NCBI RefSeq assembly: GCF_012843265.1
Contig: NZ_JABAIT010000001.1
Location: 186,001-250,000 of the forward strand
Direction of reading: 5' to 3'
Origin: Bacillus sp. DNRA2
Lineage (GTDB): Bacteria; Bacillota; Bacilli; Bacillales; Cytobacillaceae
Length of the DNA stretch: 64,000 nt
Shown: in pieces, positions 43,551 through 52,092 of the stretch
Numbering within the stretch: the stretch's first letter is position 1
Layout: the number at the start of each line of letters is the position of its first letter
Notes under the pieces: model-generated
Told to the model about the DNA's origin: nothing
What the model saw: only the letters and a program-made list of their open reading frames with translations
Database searches by the model: none
Translations under genes and position numbers: made by a program

Positions 43551-43727
43551 AACAAACCGATGACAGCAAATTCCTTGCTGCATGCCCGGATTGATTTTTC
43601 TAAAATTGAAAGATGAAAACTTGACATTGTTCACTTGATCTTCTGGCACGAGAAGACAAGCCATGAATAAGAGTCAGTAAGCCTAGCAATGTGAAGTCAG
43701 CATTGTTGGATTTACTGACTCTTTTTT
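43551..43727 (+). ncRNA. Structured leader RNA or small RNA with intrinsic terminator
   Basis: About 177 nt. Hairpin 1 CAGCAA/TTGCTG (43564-43580); hairpin 2 with CTTG-TCTTCT paired to AGAAGA-CAAG around loop GGCACG (43634-43660); then a long terminator (43669-43727) with AAGAGTCAGTAA and its complement, an inner CAATG/CATTG stem and six T. It precedes the first gene of the catabolic island by 85 bases. It matches no riboswitch class known to me; it may be an attenuator or a free small RNA. Confidence 0.6.
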
Positions 43728-43812
43728 ACTTAAAAAGTAGTTTGAGATATGTGGTAAGTTGAATCAATTAACAGAAAATTATGAAAAAATTACAATTTTA
43801 GGAGGATTTTTA

Positions 43813-45024
43813 ATGATGAATTTTGAATTAACAGAAGAACAACAAAGTGTGCAAAAAATGGTGCGAAGATTCGTAGATAAGGAAATCATCCCTTATATTC
43901 AGGAATGGGATCGCAACCATGAATTTCAACCAAGCATCATGAGGAAATTAGCCGAATTACAACTTATGGGCGTTTGTATCCCGGAAGAGTACGGCGGAGC
44001 AGGTATGGATTATAATACACTTGCCATTGTATGTGCTGAGCTGGAACGAGGGGATACGGCTTATCGAACAGCGGTTTCTGTACATACCGGTCTTAACAGC
44101 ATGACGTTATTGCAATGGGGAACAGAAGCGCAGAAACAAAAATACTTAGTACCGCAGGCGAAGGGTGAACAAATTGGCGCTTTTGGATTAACAGAGCCGA
44201 ATGCCGGAAGTGATGTGGCAGCAATGAACTCGTCGGCGCGCCGCGAGGGAGATTACTATATCTTAAACGGATCAAAAACTTGGATTTCACTTTGTGATTA
44301 TGCTGATAACTTCATTATTTTTGCAAAAACAGACCACGACCTCGCTCACAAGGGGATTACAGCATTCATCGTTGAGCGTACCTTCCCTGGCGTTGAAACA
44401 AAAGCCATCAAAGGGAAATTAGGAATTCGTGCCGGTAACACAGGTGAGGTATTCCTAACAGATGTAAAAGTTCCAGTTACGAACAGACTTGGTGAAGAAG
44501 GCGAAGGCTTTAAGATTGCCATGGCAGCATTAGATAATGGTCGTTTTACCGTAGCTGCTGGAGCGGTTGGCTTAATCGAAGCTAGTTTAGAAGCAAGTTT
44601 GAAATATTGCCATGAGCGCAAGACCTTTGGCAAAGAAATTGGCCGTCATCAATTGGTTCAACAAATGATCGCCAAAATGAGTTCGAATCTTGAGATTTCT
44701 AAATTGCTTGTTTATAAAGCGGGCTCACTGAAAAATCAAGGCAAACGCAATACACAAGAAACATCACTTGCGAAATGGATTTCATGTAACGCAGCCTTCG
44801 ATGCAGCCAATGATGCGGTCCAAATTCATGGAGCTTACGGTTATTCTGACGAATATCCAGTTGAACGCTTCCTGCGCAATTCCAAAGCACCGGTCATTTA
44901 TGAAGGAACAAGAGAAATTCACACGATTATGCAAGCTGAATATGCGCTGGGCTATCGAGACGACAAACCACTGCGTAAAATGCTGCCAGCATGGCCATTT
45001 GAGCAGATTTCAGTACCCAAATAA
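43813..45024 (+). CDS. Acyl-CoA dehydrogenase 1
   Basis: 403 residues from ATG 43813 after GGAGG; an in-frame TTG at 43759 lies before that site. FAD acyl-CoA dehydrogenase fold: P-E-E-Y-G-G-A-G near 55, G-A-F-G-L-T-E-P-N-A-G-S-D near 120, W-I-S-L near 155 and the catalytic glutamate in I-Y-E-G-T-R-E-I near 370. The C-terminal tail L-P-A-W-P-F extends beyond the usual end. Oxidises an acyl-CoA, with electrons to ETF; the substrate is probably an intermediate of the alicyclic or dicarboxylic pathway encoded downstream. Confidence 0.88.
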   Translation: MMNFELTEEQQSVQKMVRRFVDKEIIPYIQEWDRNHEFQPSIMRKLAELQLMGVCIPEEYGGAGMDYNTLAIVCAELERGDTAYRTAVSVHTGLNSMTLLQWGTEAQKQKYLVPQAKGEQIGAFGLTEPNAGSDVAAMNSSARREGDYYILNGSKTWISLCDYADNFIIFAKTDHDLAHKGITAFIVERTFPGVETKAIKGKLGIRAGNTGEVFLTDVKVPVTNRLGEEGEGFKIAMAALDNGRFTVAAGAVGLIEASLEASLKYCHERKTFGKEIGRHQLVQQMIAKMSSNLEISKLLVYKAGSLKNQGKRNTQETSLAKWISCNAAFDAANDAVQIHGAYGYSDEYPVERFLRNSKAPVIYEGTREIHTIMQAEYALGYRDDKPLRKMLPAWPFEQISVPK

Positions 45025-45033
45025 TATTAAAGT

Positions 45034-45062
45034 GAGCCACTACCAAAATCGGTAGTGGTTCC
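45034..45062 (+). other. Hairpin between acyl-CoA dehydrogenase 1 and the DUF3870 gene
   Basis: GCCACTACC pairs with GGTAGTGGT around AAAATC; weak T content downstream, so partial termination or transcript processing is possible. Confidence 0.55.
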
Positions 45063-45091
45063 ATCCATTTTTATAGAAAAGGAGAATTTTA

Positions 45092-45406
45092 ATGATGAAT
45101 ACATACTTAATTGCGGGGCACGCCAAGCTTCCTCAAGGAATGGCGGCGCGAAATGTCTATGAATCAATCACCATTACATTGGAGCTTGATCACAAGTATG
45201 GGGTTATCGTCGATGCGTCCTGTACTTTGGCAACGGAACATGCCCGTGAATACATACGCCAGCTGCTGAGAGGCTATTGCTTAAGTGATGGAATTGAGGA
45301 GCTTTTGAAACAGGTCCAAAAATATTACCGTGGCAAAGCGAGCCAAGCCATTCAAGCGGCAATAAAGGATGTTTATTCCCAGTTTGAATTGGTTACGACA
45401 AAATAA
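45092..45406 (+). CDS. DUF3870 domain protein
   Basis: 104 residues. The pattern A-G-x-A-K-L-P-x-G-M-A-A ... D-x-x-Y-G-V-I-V-D-A-S-C-T-L-A-T matches the small DUF3870 family found beside CoA-metabolism and sigma-54 regulator genes. No catalytic function is known. Two ATG codons follow AAAAGGAG. It lies between acyl-CoA dehydrogenase and the MaoC-like gene. Confidence 0.75.
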   Translation: MMNTYLIAGHAKLPQGMAARNVYESITITLELDHKYGVIVDASCTLATEHAREYIRQLLRGYCLSDGIEELLKQVQKYYRGKASQAIQAAIKDVYSQFELVTTK

Positions 45407-45432
45407 ACTTTGATTAGGGAGGCTTCCGAGCG

Positions 45433-45852
45433 ATGAGCTACACTATTACCGAGTTGCATACCGGACAAACTGCCCGACTGCAAAGAACCTTTACTGAAGA
45501 AGATGTGCATATTTGCAACGAGCTAACAAAGGATTTTAATCCAATCTATAGTCACAATGAAGATTGCTGGAAAAATTTCTATAATAAACCGATTGTCCCG
45601 GGATTGTTGGCAGAAGGTTTGATTACTCAGGTAGTCACTGACAAGCTACCTGCCTGTGCCTGTATTTTGCTGCAAAAGGAATTGATCTACTATCATCCGG
45701 TCCATGTTGGCGACGTCATTACAGCAGAATTGTCTATCATCGATATTAATTTGGAAAGAAATTGGGTAACGCAAAAAGTCACCTGTTTTAACCAAGCTGG
45801 CAATGAAGTGATTAAAGGACAACTGGTCCTATCTATGCTTCCAAAGCGGTGA
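45433..45852 (+). CDS. MaoC-like dehydratase family protein
   Basis: 139 residues with the single hot-dog fold of MaoC/PhaJ. The hydratase-2 motif appears as D-F-N-P-I-Y-S-H near 36-43: the aspartate is present, but the catalytic histidine five residues later is tyrosine, though a histidine follows two places on. The P-I-V-P-G-L-L-A-E-G-L segment is intact. It may hydrate enoyl-CoA weakly or act as a binding protein. GGGAGG lies upstream of the ATG. Overlaps the regulator gene. Confidence 0.8.
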   Translation: MSYTITELHTGQTARLQRTFTEEDVHICNELTKDFNPIYSHNEDCWKNFYNKPIVPGLLAEGLITQVVTDKLPACACILLQKELIYYHPVHVGDVITAELSIIDINLERNWVTQKVTCFNQAGNEVIKGQLVLSMLPKR

Positions 45853-47171
45853 TGAGTGTGGGAAAGCCGTCGGTACAATATGAGGATTGGGGCTCATTCG
45901 AGGTCGACGCCAGCGGTCGACTAATCGATGCAAGCCCGGATTTTTGTGAAAATTTTTCAGTGAATAAGCAAGATTGTCTTGGCCTGTCGCTTTCCGAAAT
46001 CATCCAAGGCTCCTACACGAGGCGCCGAAAAAAGGTCCTGTTTGGAGTCATTTTTGGTTTTTCTTGTTTAATCAGGGTGACGAAAGCAAATCTAAATCAG
46101 CGTTATACCGTAATCGTTCGCCAGGAGGATATCGATCATTATGAAATGATTTCATTTATGAACTCGATGGAGTCGTCGAAGAAGAAGGTTGTTGCAAAGC
46201 CCAACCGCTACAGCTTTTCAGAAATTATCGGGACAAGCCCGGCTGTGGCTAAAATAAAGGATTTAGCGGCGCGCATCGCCATCAGTAATTCTACCGTGCT
46301 GCTAACAGGTGAAAGCGGTACAGGCAAGGAATTATTCGCCCAGGCGATTCATAGCTTAAGCACCCGTAAAAACAATCCATTTATTGCAGTCAATTGTGCA
46401 GCTATTCCTGAGGAATTATTTGAATCAGAAGTATTTGGCTATGAAGCGGGTGCCTTCAGTGGTGCGAAAAAAGAGGGAAAGCCAGGAAAAATTGAGCTCG
46501 CGCAATACGGTACACTGTTTCTGGATGAAATATCAGAGCTACCATATCAAGCTCAGGGCAAACTGTTGCGTGTTCTTCAGGAGCGAGAAATCGAACGACT
46601 TGGAGGCACATCGAGCAAAACCGTCGATATCAGAATTATCGCGGCGACAAACCGAGACCTTAGAACGCTAGTTGCGGAAGGTAAATTCAGACAAGATTTA
46701 TTTTATCGGCTTTATGTGTTTGATTTAACGATTCCGTCGTTGCGGGAACGTCGCGAGGATATTCTTAAGTTAGCTCATTATTTTATTGATTATTTTAATG
46801 AACTGCTCGGTGTTGAGGTGAAAAGCATCGATCCAAAACTTGCGGAATGGCTGCTCAGCTATGATTGGCCAGGGAATGTCCGTGAATTAAAGGCCTATAT
46901 CGAGCGGGGCATGAATATCGTTGATGGTGATACGCTGCTGATGGACACGCTGCACTTTACTTCATTTGAAGCTGGATCTCAGCAAAGCAAGGAAAATAAT
47001 AGTGGCGCAAAACCGCTACAGAGCCTGGAGGAAGAAGTGCGAAGTGCGGAAATAAATGCGATTCAACGTGCGCTCAAACAAGCGGGTGAGGATCGAACCG
47101 AGGCTGCGCAATTGTTAAAAATACATATCGCCAGCCTCTATCGCAAAATTGCTAAATACAATTTGAAATAA
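45852..47171 (+). CDS. Sigma-54-dependent transcriptional activator
   Basis: About 439 residues; GTG 45849 or ATG 45852, overlapping the stop of the MaoC gene. N-terminal PAS-like sensing region (about 1-105), AAA+ domain (about 120-345) with Walker A G-E-S-G-T-G-K-E, the sigma-54 contact loop G-A-F-S-G-A (usually GAFTGA), Walker B G-T-L-F-L-D-E and R-finger region, and a Fis-type helix-turn-helix at the C-terminus. It must work with RpoN (SigL). A matching promoter lies 400 bases downstream at 47576. Confidence 0.93.
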   Translation: MSVGKPSVQYEDWGSFEVDASGRLIDASPDFCENFSVNKQDCLGLSLSEIIQGSYTRRRKKVLFGVIFGFSCLIRVTKANLNQRYTVIVRQEDIDHYEMISFMNSMESSKKKVVAKPNRYSFSEIIGTSPAVAKIKDLAARIAISNSTVLLTGESGTGKELFAQAIHSLSTRKNNPFIAVNCAAIPEELFESEVFGYEAGAFSGAKKEGKPGKIELAQYGTLFLDEISELPYQAQGKLLRVLQEREIERLGGTSSKTVDIRIIAATNRDLRTLVAEGKFRQDLFYRLYVFDLTIPSLRERREDILKLAHYFIDYFNELLGVEVKSIDPKLAEWLLSYDWPGNVRELKAYIERGMNIVDGDTLLMDTLHFTSFEAGSQQSKENNSGAKPLQSLEEEVRSAEINAIQRALKQAGEDRTEAAQLLKIHIASLYRKIAKYNLK

Positions 47172-47177
47172 TGTATA

Positions 47178-47226
47178 AGGGTTATCTGATAAGTGAGCAT
47201 GTGCTCCTTTTTGGATAGCCCTTTTT
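47178..47226 (+). terminator. Terminator after the sigma-54 activator gene
   Basis: AGGGTTATC / GGATAGCCCT with an inner GAGCA-TG-TGCTC hairpin and five T. Confidence 0.82.
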
Positions 47227-47279
47227 GTGTTTTTGGGGGATTAAAGGGAATTTTCTGTTGCCAAAAGCTTGGTCCTCGT

Positions 47280-47450
47280 GGGCACTAATGGGGTGGATAA
47301 GTGCCCTAAGTTTGGGACTCCCCATAAAAATAGGGCACTAATGGGGTGGATAAGTGCCCTAATTTAGTGTCCCTCCATAAAAATAGGGCACTAACAGGAT
47401 GGATAAGCACCCTAGTTTTCAGCCCACCACGAAAAAAGTGCACTAATCAG
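47280..47450. repeat. 53-bp GGGCACTAA tandem repeat, third locus
   Basis: GGGCACTAA at 47280, 47333 and 47386 (53 bases apart) and a diverged copy near 47439, each with a TAAGTGCCCTA arm. Same family as 13004 and 16239. It lies directly upstream of the sigma-54 control region. Confidence 0.88.
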
Positions 47451-47487
47451 AAAAGAGGCATTCTTGCAGCCCGAAGCTATCGCCACT

Positions 47488-47526
47488 TTGCAAAATTGAT
47501 TCGCAGCTCTGCGAATTTTTTGCAAG
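47488..47526 (+). promoter_or_regulatory. Palindromic upstream activating site
   Basis: ATTCGCAG-CT-CTGCGAAT at 47499-47516, widened by flanking TTGCAAAA (47488) and TTTTGCAA (about 47518). It is about 70 bases upstream of the -24 element, the usual distance for a sigma-54 activator site; the activator gene is adjacent. Confidence 0.7.
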
Positions 47527-47575
47527 TTTGCGAGAATGAGAGCCTACTGAGCGCTCGTTAAGCGGCATTTTCAAG

Positions 47576-47592
47576 TTGGCACGCATCTTGCA
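47576..47592 (+). promoter_or_regulatory. Sigma-54 (-24/-12) promoter
   Basis: TTGGCACGCATCTTGCA: GG at 47578-47579 and GC at 47590-47591 with ten bases between, matching TGGCAC-N5-TTGC. It drives the operon beginning at 47622. Confidence 0.9.
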
Positions 47593-47621
47593 ATAGTAAA
47601 TAAGCGAAGGGAGGAATGGCG

Positions 47622-48776
47622 ATGTTAAATTTTTCTTTTACTGAAGAACAGGATTATTTTCGGAGGATGTTAAAGGAATTTGCGAAGGAGGAGCTCCTTC
47701 CCAATTATACAAAATGGGACCGGGAAGGGATTACTCCAAGGCATTTGTGGAGAAAGCTTGGCGAATTGGGTGTCAGCGGTCTCAGGATTCCAGTTGAATA
47801 CGGTGGGAGCGGCGCCGATTGTGTGACGACGGGCGTAGCAGCCGAGGAAATTGGACGCGGAGATTTCAACCTCACATATGCTGTCATGCTGAATGGGTTG
47901 ATTGGTGAAATCATCAGTCAGCACGCGCGTGAGGAGCTGAAACAGCAATGGCTTCCACAAATCGCAAGTGGTGAAAAAATCGTCGGAATCGCCATTACTG
48001 AACCATCTGCAGGGACAGATGCAGGAGGAATTAAGACAACAGCAGTACATAAGGGCGATGTGTACGTGCTCAATGGTGAGAAGTCCGGTATTAGTGTTGC
48101 AACGGTCGGAGATGCTTTTATCATTTTTGCAAAAACGAATCCTGAGCTAGGTAATCGCGGCATAAGTGCCTTCATCGTTCCGGCTGATTTACCTGGGGTT
48201 GAATGCAAGGGATATGAGGATATGGGCAATATCCCGATCAGCCGTGGTTCGATTTATTTAAATGATGTTGAGGTACCGGAAGTGAACATGATTGGCCTTG
48301 AAAATAAAGGCTTTGCTCAAGTCATGAATGGTTTCGACCTCAGCCGCTTATTAATCGGGCTGCAATGTGTCGGGGCTGCAATGCAAAGTATCGATGAAAC
48401 GATTGAGCACGTAAAAATGCGACATTCGTTTGGCAGACCACTTGCAACCTATCAAGGCGTGCAATTCCCACTAGTAACGCACTACACACAGCTGGAAATG
48501 ATTAAATGGCAAGCATATCGAGGCTTATGGCTCCGTGATCAAGGTTTACCACACACCAAGGAGTCTGCTTCAGTGAAATGGTTGGGTCCAAAATACAGTC
48601 AGGAGGCAATCCACGAATGCTTGTTGTTTAACGGACACTATGCCTACACGAAGGAAATGCCTCATGAGCAGCGCCTTCGCGATGTTATCGGACTCGAAAT
48701 CGGTGACGGAACAGCCCAAGCCAACATGATGGTCATCGCTAAAGACATCATCGGTAAAGAATATCGCTCTTATTAA
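47622..48776 (+). CDS. Acyl-CoA dehydrogenase 2, candidate cyclohexanecarboxyl-CoA dehydrogenase
   Basis: 384 residues from ATG 47622, seven bases after GGGAGG; ATG 47616 is only one base from that site. FAD-binding A-I-T-E-P-S-A-G-T-D near 123 and the acyl-CoA dehydrogenase fold are clear. At the position of the catalytic glutamate (Y-E-G-T) it reads G-D-G-T, an aspartate. It is first in the sigma-54 operon and directly before badI and the aliA-like ligase, so it may perform the first oxidation of the ring CoA ester (AliB role). Substrate is inferred. Confidence 0.82.
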   Translation: MLNFSFTEEQDYFRRMLKEFAKEELLPNYTKWDREGITPRHLWRKLGELGVSGLRIPVEYGGSGADCVTTGVAAEEIGRGDFNLTYAVMLNGLIGEIISQHAREELKQQWLPQIASGEKIVGIAITEPSAGTDAGGIKTTAVHKGDVYVLNGEKSGISVATVGDAFIIFAKTNPELGNRGISAFIVPADLPGVECKGYEDMGNIPISRGSIYLNDVEVPEVNMIGLENKGFAQVMNGFDLSRLLIGLQCVGAAMQSIDETIEHVKMRHSFGRPLATYQGVQFPLVTHYTQLEMIKWQAYRGLWLRDQGLPHTKESASVKWLGPKYSQEAIHECLLFNGHYAYTKEMPHEQRLRDVIGLEIGDGTAQANMMVIAKDIIGKEYRSY

Positions 48777-48818
48777 TTTTTATTTTTATAAAAATCATAA
48801 TAAACGGAGGTCAAAAAA

Positions 48819-49640
48819 ATGGAATTAACTGATGTCAAAACAGAATTAAAAGACGTTCTTTATGAAAAAGTAAACGGAATTGCCAAAATCACCATCAACC
48901 GCCCGCAGGTGTACAATGCGTTTCGCGGCCGCACAATCAAGGAACTAATTTGGTCCTTCCGCGATGCCTGGGATGATAACAAAATCGGCGTCGTCATTTT
49001 TACAGGAGCCGGAGAAAAGGCATTCTGCACTGGCGGTGACCAAAAGGAGAAAGGAGATGAAGGTGGCTACGACTATAACGGCGGTTTAGGAGGTGGTATT
49101 GGACTAGAAATTGAAACATTGCACCAAACGATTCGCAATATTCCAAAGCCGGTCATTGCTGCAGTAAATGGTTACGCAATTGGCGGTGGGCACGTCCTCC
49201 ATGTGCTTTGCGACTTAACGATTGCAGCAGACACTGCGAAATTTGGCCAAAGTGGTCCGAAGGTAGGCAGCTATGACGCAGGCTATGGTTCAGCCTATCT
49301 GGCGAGAATCGTTGGGGAAAAGAAAGCTAGAGAAATTTGGTATCTTTGCGAGCAATACACAGCACAAGAAGGAAAGGAAATGGGTCTCATCAACAAAGTT
49401 GTTCCAGGTGCTGAGCTTCAGCAAGCGGCAGAGGAATGGGCAGAAAAAATCCTGCAAAAGAGTCCGACAGCACTTAAATTTCTTAAGTACTCATTTAATG
49501 CAGATAGCGCTAATATTCAGGGGATTTCCCAGCTTTCGATGGGCAGCTTAGCATTATTTTACAACACTGATGAATCGCATGAGGGCATGAACGCGTTCTT
49601 AGAAAAGAGACCGGTAGATTTCAAGAAGTTTAGAAAGTAA
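48819..49640 (+). CDS. badI: 2-ketocyclohexanecarboxyl-CoA hydrolase (BadI)
   Basis: 273 residues of the crotonase family. Residue patterns follow Rhodopseudomonas BadI and the related MenB: N-R-P-x-x-x-N-A-F-R-G near 30, A-F-C-T-G-G-D-Q near 70, N-G-Y-A-I-G-G-G-H/N near 112, and G-P-K-V-G-S-Y-D-A-G-Y-G-S-A-Y-L-A-R-I-V-G-E-K near 145-165. BadI opens the ring of 2-ketocyclohexane-1-carboxyl-CoA to pimelyl-CoA. MenB is the main alternative, but the neighbours (badH, ligase) favour BadI. AACGGAGG precedes the ATG. Confidence 0.88.
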   Translation: MELTDVKTELKDVLYEKVNGIAKITINRPQVYNAFRGRTIKELIWSFRDAWDDNKIGVVIFTGAGEKAFCTGGDQKEKGDEGGYDYNGGLGGGIGLEIETLHQTIRNIPKPVIAAVNGYAIGGGHVLHVLCDLTIAADTAKFGQSGPKVGSYDAGYGSAYLARIVGEKKAREIWYLCEQYTAQEGKEMGLINKVVPGAELQQAAEEWAEKILQKSPTALKFLKYSFNADSANIQGISQLSMGSLALFYNTDESHEGMNAFLEKRPVDFKKFRK

Positions 49641-49660
49641 AAATAGGAGGCTGATAATTA

Positions 49661-51298
49661 GTGAAGCTGGATACGATTTTGAGTCAAGAATATGTGGAGA
49701 AATATCAATCTATTTGGCCAAATCGAACCATCCTAGATTACTTAAATGATGCGATTGCAAAAAATCCTGACAAAGTTGCGATCATCGATAAAAGGAGTCG
49801 CTATACATACCGCGAGCTCGGTAATTTGGTCGATCGTGTCGCACTGGGTCTCTTAGAACAGGGCTTGGGCAAAGGAGATGTCATCTCGTTTCAACTGCCA
49901 AATTGGAATGAATTTGTGATTCTTCATTATGCGGTAACGAGAATAGGAGCGATCAGCAATCCGCTGATTCCGATTTATCGCGACCGTGAAATCGGCTATA
50001 TGGTTAGCACGGCTGAATCAAAAATGATGGTCATCCCTGATGAATTTCGCGGCTTTCATTATCCCAACATGATTAGACGACTAAACCATCAGTGGCCAAC
50101 ACTTGAGCATGTTTATGTTGTCGGAGATAAAGTTCCGAGTGGAATGAAGGCGTTCGCATCGCTAATTGATGAGCCTTGGGAAGAACGCAGAGATAAAGCA
50201 ATATTAGATGAAATCACGCATGATCCAAACGATGTGACGGAAATTATTTTTACCTCAGGAACAACTGGTCATCCGAAGGGCGTCATGCACACCCATAATA
50301 CGCTTTGTGTTTCAACAAATTACTGGATTGACAGGCTACGCTTAACCGATGAAGATGTCATGTTCATGGCCTCGACGTTTGCCCATCAAACAGGGTTTGG
50401 CTATGGGGTTCGCCTCCCAACTCACTATGCCGGAACTGCGGTGTACCAGGATATTTGGAATCCGCATGAATTTATCGAGTTGATCGAAAAAGAAGGAATT
50501 ACCTTCACCGCTGGAGCTACACCGTTTTTGCAAGATACTGTTCGTCTCGAAAGCATTGAGGATCGCAACATTGATTCATTACGAGCTTTTGTGGCGCTTG
50601 GGGCCCCGATTCCACGTACGCTTGTGAAAGAAGCGGCCGAAAAGGTCTCCTTCAAAATTTTATCAGGCTGGGGCCAAACCGAAAATGGCTTGGTTACGTT
50701 AACAAAGCTTGAAGATGCTGAGGAAAAATTAACAAGTACGGACGGCGTTCCATTTCCTGGAATGGAAGTAAAGGTGGTTGATTTTAACGGTGAGCGCTGT
50801 GCCCCGAATCTCGAAGGTGATCTGCTCGCAAGGGGGCCTGCTCAATTCGTTGGCTACTTGAAGCGGATTGATGACACGCTCGACGAGCACCGGGGTGGTT
50901 GGTTTGTCACCGGTGACCGTGCCGTGATGGATGAGGATGGCTATATTCGCATTTCCGGCCGCAATAAAGACATCATCATCCGCGGAGGTGAAAACATCCC
51001 GGTTGCCTATATAGAAAATGTCCTTTATGAGCATCCAGATATTTCGGTCGTTCAGGTCATTGCGGTTCCGGATCCGCGCCTTCAGGAAAAAGCATGTGCC
51101 GTTGTCAGCATGAAGCATGGAAATACACCCATCACAATAAAAGCGCTGCAGTATTTTTTAACGGAAAAAGGGGTAGCCAAGCAATATTGGCCAGAGCACC
51201 TAGAAGTTGTTGACGATTTCCCAAGAACCCCAAGTGGAAAAATTCAAAAGTATCGTCTTCGCGAAATGATGAATCAGCTTATTACTGAGCAAAAATAA
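49661..51298 (+). CDS. AMP-forming acyl-CoA ligase, cyclohexanecarboxylate-CoA ligase type
   Basis: 545 residues, GTG start after TAGGAGG. ANL superfamily motifs: I-I-F-T-S-G-T-T-G-H-P-K-G near 195, G-W-G-Q-T-E near 340, T-G-D near 425, and the C-terminal lysine in P-S-G-K-I-Q-K near 530. It activates a carboxylic acid to its CoA ester with ATP. Its place between badI and badH fits AliA, the cyclohexanecarboxylate ligase; other aliphatic or aromatic acids remain possible. Confidence 0.85.
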   Translation: MKLDTILSQEYVEKYQSIWPNRTILDYLNDAIAKNPDKVAIIDKRSRYTYRELGNLVDRVALGLLEQGLGKGDVISFQLPNWNEFVILHYAVTRIGAISNPLIPIYRDREIGYMVSTAESKMMVIPDEFRGFHYPNMIRRLNHQWPTLEHVYVVGDKVPSGMKAFASLIDEPWEERRDKAILDEITHDPNDVTEIIFTSGTTGHPKGVMHTHNTLCVSTNYWIDRLRLTDEDVMFMASTFAHQTGFGYGVRLPTHYAGTAVYQDIWNPHEFIELIEKEGITFTAGATPFLQDTVRLESIEDRNIDSLRAFVALGAPIPRTLVKEAAEKVSFKILSGWGQTENGLVTLTKLEDAEEKLTSTDGVPFPGMEVKVVDFNGERCAPNLEGDLLARGPAQFVGYLKRIDDTLDEHRGGWFVTGDRAVMDEDGYIRISGRNKDIIIRGGENIPVAYIENVLYEHPDISVVQVIAVPDPRLQEKACAVVSMKHGNTPITIKALQYFLTEKGVAKQYWPEHLEVVDDFPRTPSGKIQKYRLREMMNQLITEQK

Positions 51299-51319
51299 AT
51301 ACTTACTGGAGGGATAAAA

Positions 51320-52066
51320 ATGACTCAACGTGTTGCATTTGTTACAGGGGCAGGCCGCGGAATTGGCCGAGAGATTGCGAGAAAACTAGCTTCAAAATCG
51401 ATGAAAATTGTTGTCACAGATGTCAATATCAATAATGCCCAGGAAACGGTATCGATTTTAGAAGAGAGTGGTGCTGAAGCGGTTGCTGTTTATTGTGACG
51501 TCACGAAACTTGAAAGCGTCCATGAGGCAGTTGCCACAGCGATTAGACAGTTTGGGAAAATTGATATTCTCGTCAATAATGCCGGTTGGGATAAAATTGA
51601 GCCATTTTTGAAAAGTGAACCAAGCACGTGGAAAACAATCGTCGACATCAATTTAATGGGTCAAATTCATACGTGCAAAGAGGTTCTGCCTCATATGATT
51701 GACAACGGTTATGGCAAGGTCATCAATATTGCCTCTGATTCCGGCCGGGTTGGTTCCAGCGGTGAAGCTGTTTATTCAGCTGCCAAGGGTGGTGTCATTG
51801 CCTTCACGAAAACACTTGCTCGTGAAATGGCGCGCCATAAATTAAACATCAACTGCATTTCGCCTGGGCCAGCCGATACGCCACTATTCCAAGAAATTGG
51901 TTCCTACAACGAAGGCATCGCAGCTGCGCTTGAAAAGGCAATTCCATTCCGACGCTTAGCCCAACCAAGCGATATCGCCAATGCGGTTGCGTTCCTGGCG
52001 TCAGACGAAGCTGAGTACATCACCGGCCAAACGTTATCCGTTAATGGCGGCTTGGCGATGGTGTAA
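51320..52066 (+). CDS. badH: 2-hydroxycyclohexanecarboxyl-CoA dehydrogenase (BadH)
   Basis: 248-residue classical SDR. T-G-A-G-R-G-I-G NAD motif near 8-15, N-N-A-G-W near 88, catalytic serine in S-D-S-G-R-V-G-S-S-G and tyrosine/lysine in Y-S-A-A-K-G-G near 153-157. The V-G-S-S-G-E-A-V-Y stretch and N-N-A-G-W-D match Rhodopseudomonas BadH, which oxidises the hydroxyl before BadI cleaves the ring. GGAGGG lies upstream. Confidence 0.87.
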   Translation: MTQRVAFVTGAGRGIGREIARKLASKSMKIVVTDVNINNAQETVSILEESGAEAVAVYCDVTKLESVHEAVATAIRQFGKIDILVNNAGWDKIEPFLKSEPSTWKTIVDINLMGQIHTCKEVLPHMIDNGYGKVINIASDSGRVGSSGEAVYSAAKGGVIAFTKTLAREMARHKLNINCISPGPADTPLFQEIGSYNEGIAAALEKAIPFRRLAQPSDIANAVAFLASDEAEYITGQTLSVNGGLAMV

Positions 52067-52092
52067 GAGTACCAAAAATATTAAAGAATACT

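Noticed and set aside
43640-43657. Sigma-54 promoter upstream of acyl-CoA dehydrogenase 1 (TGGCACG at 43644)
   Set aside because: The -12 GC element is absent at the required spacing; the TGGCACG is the loop of a stable hairpin.
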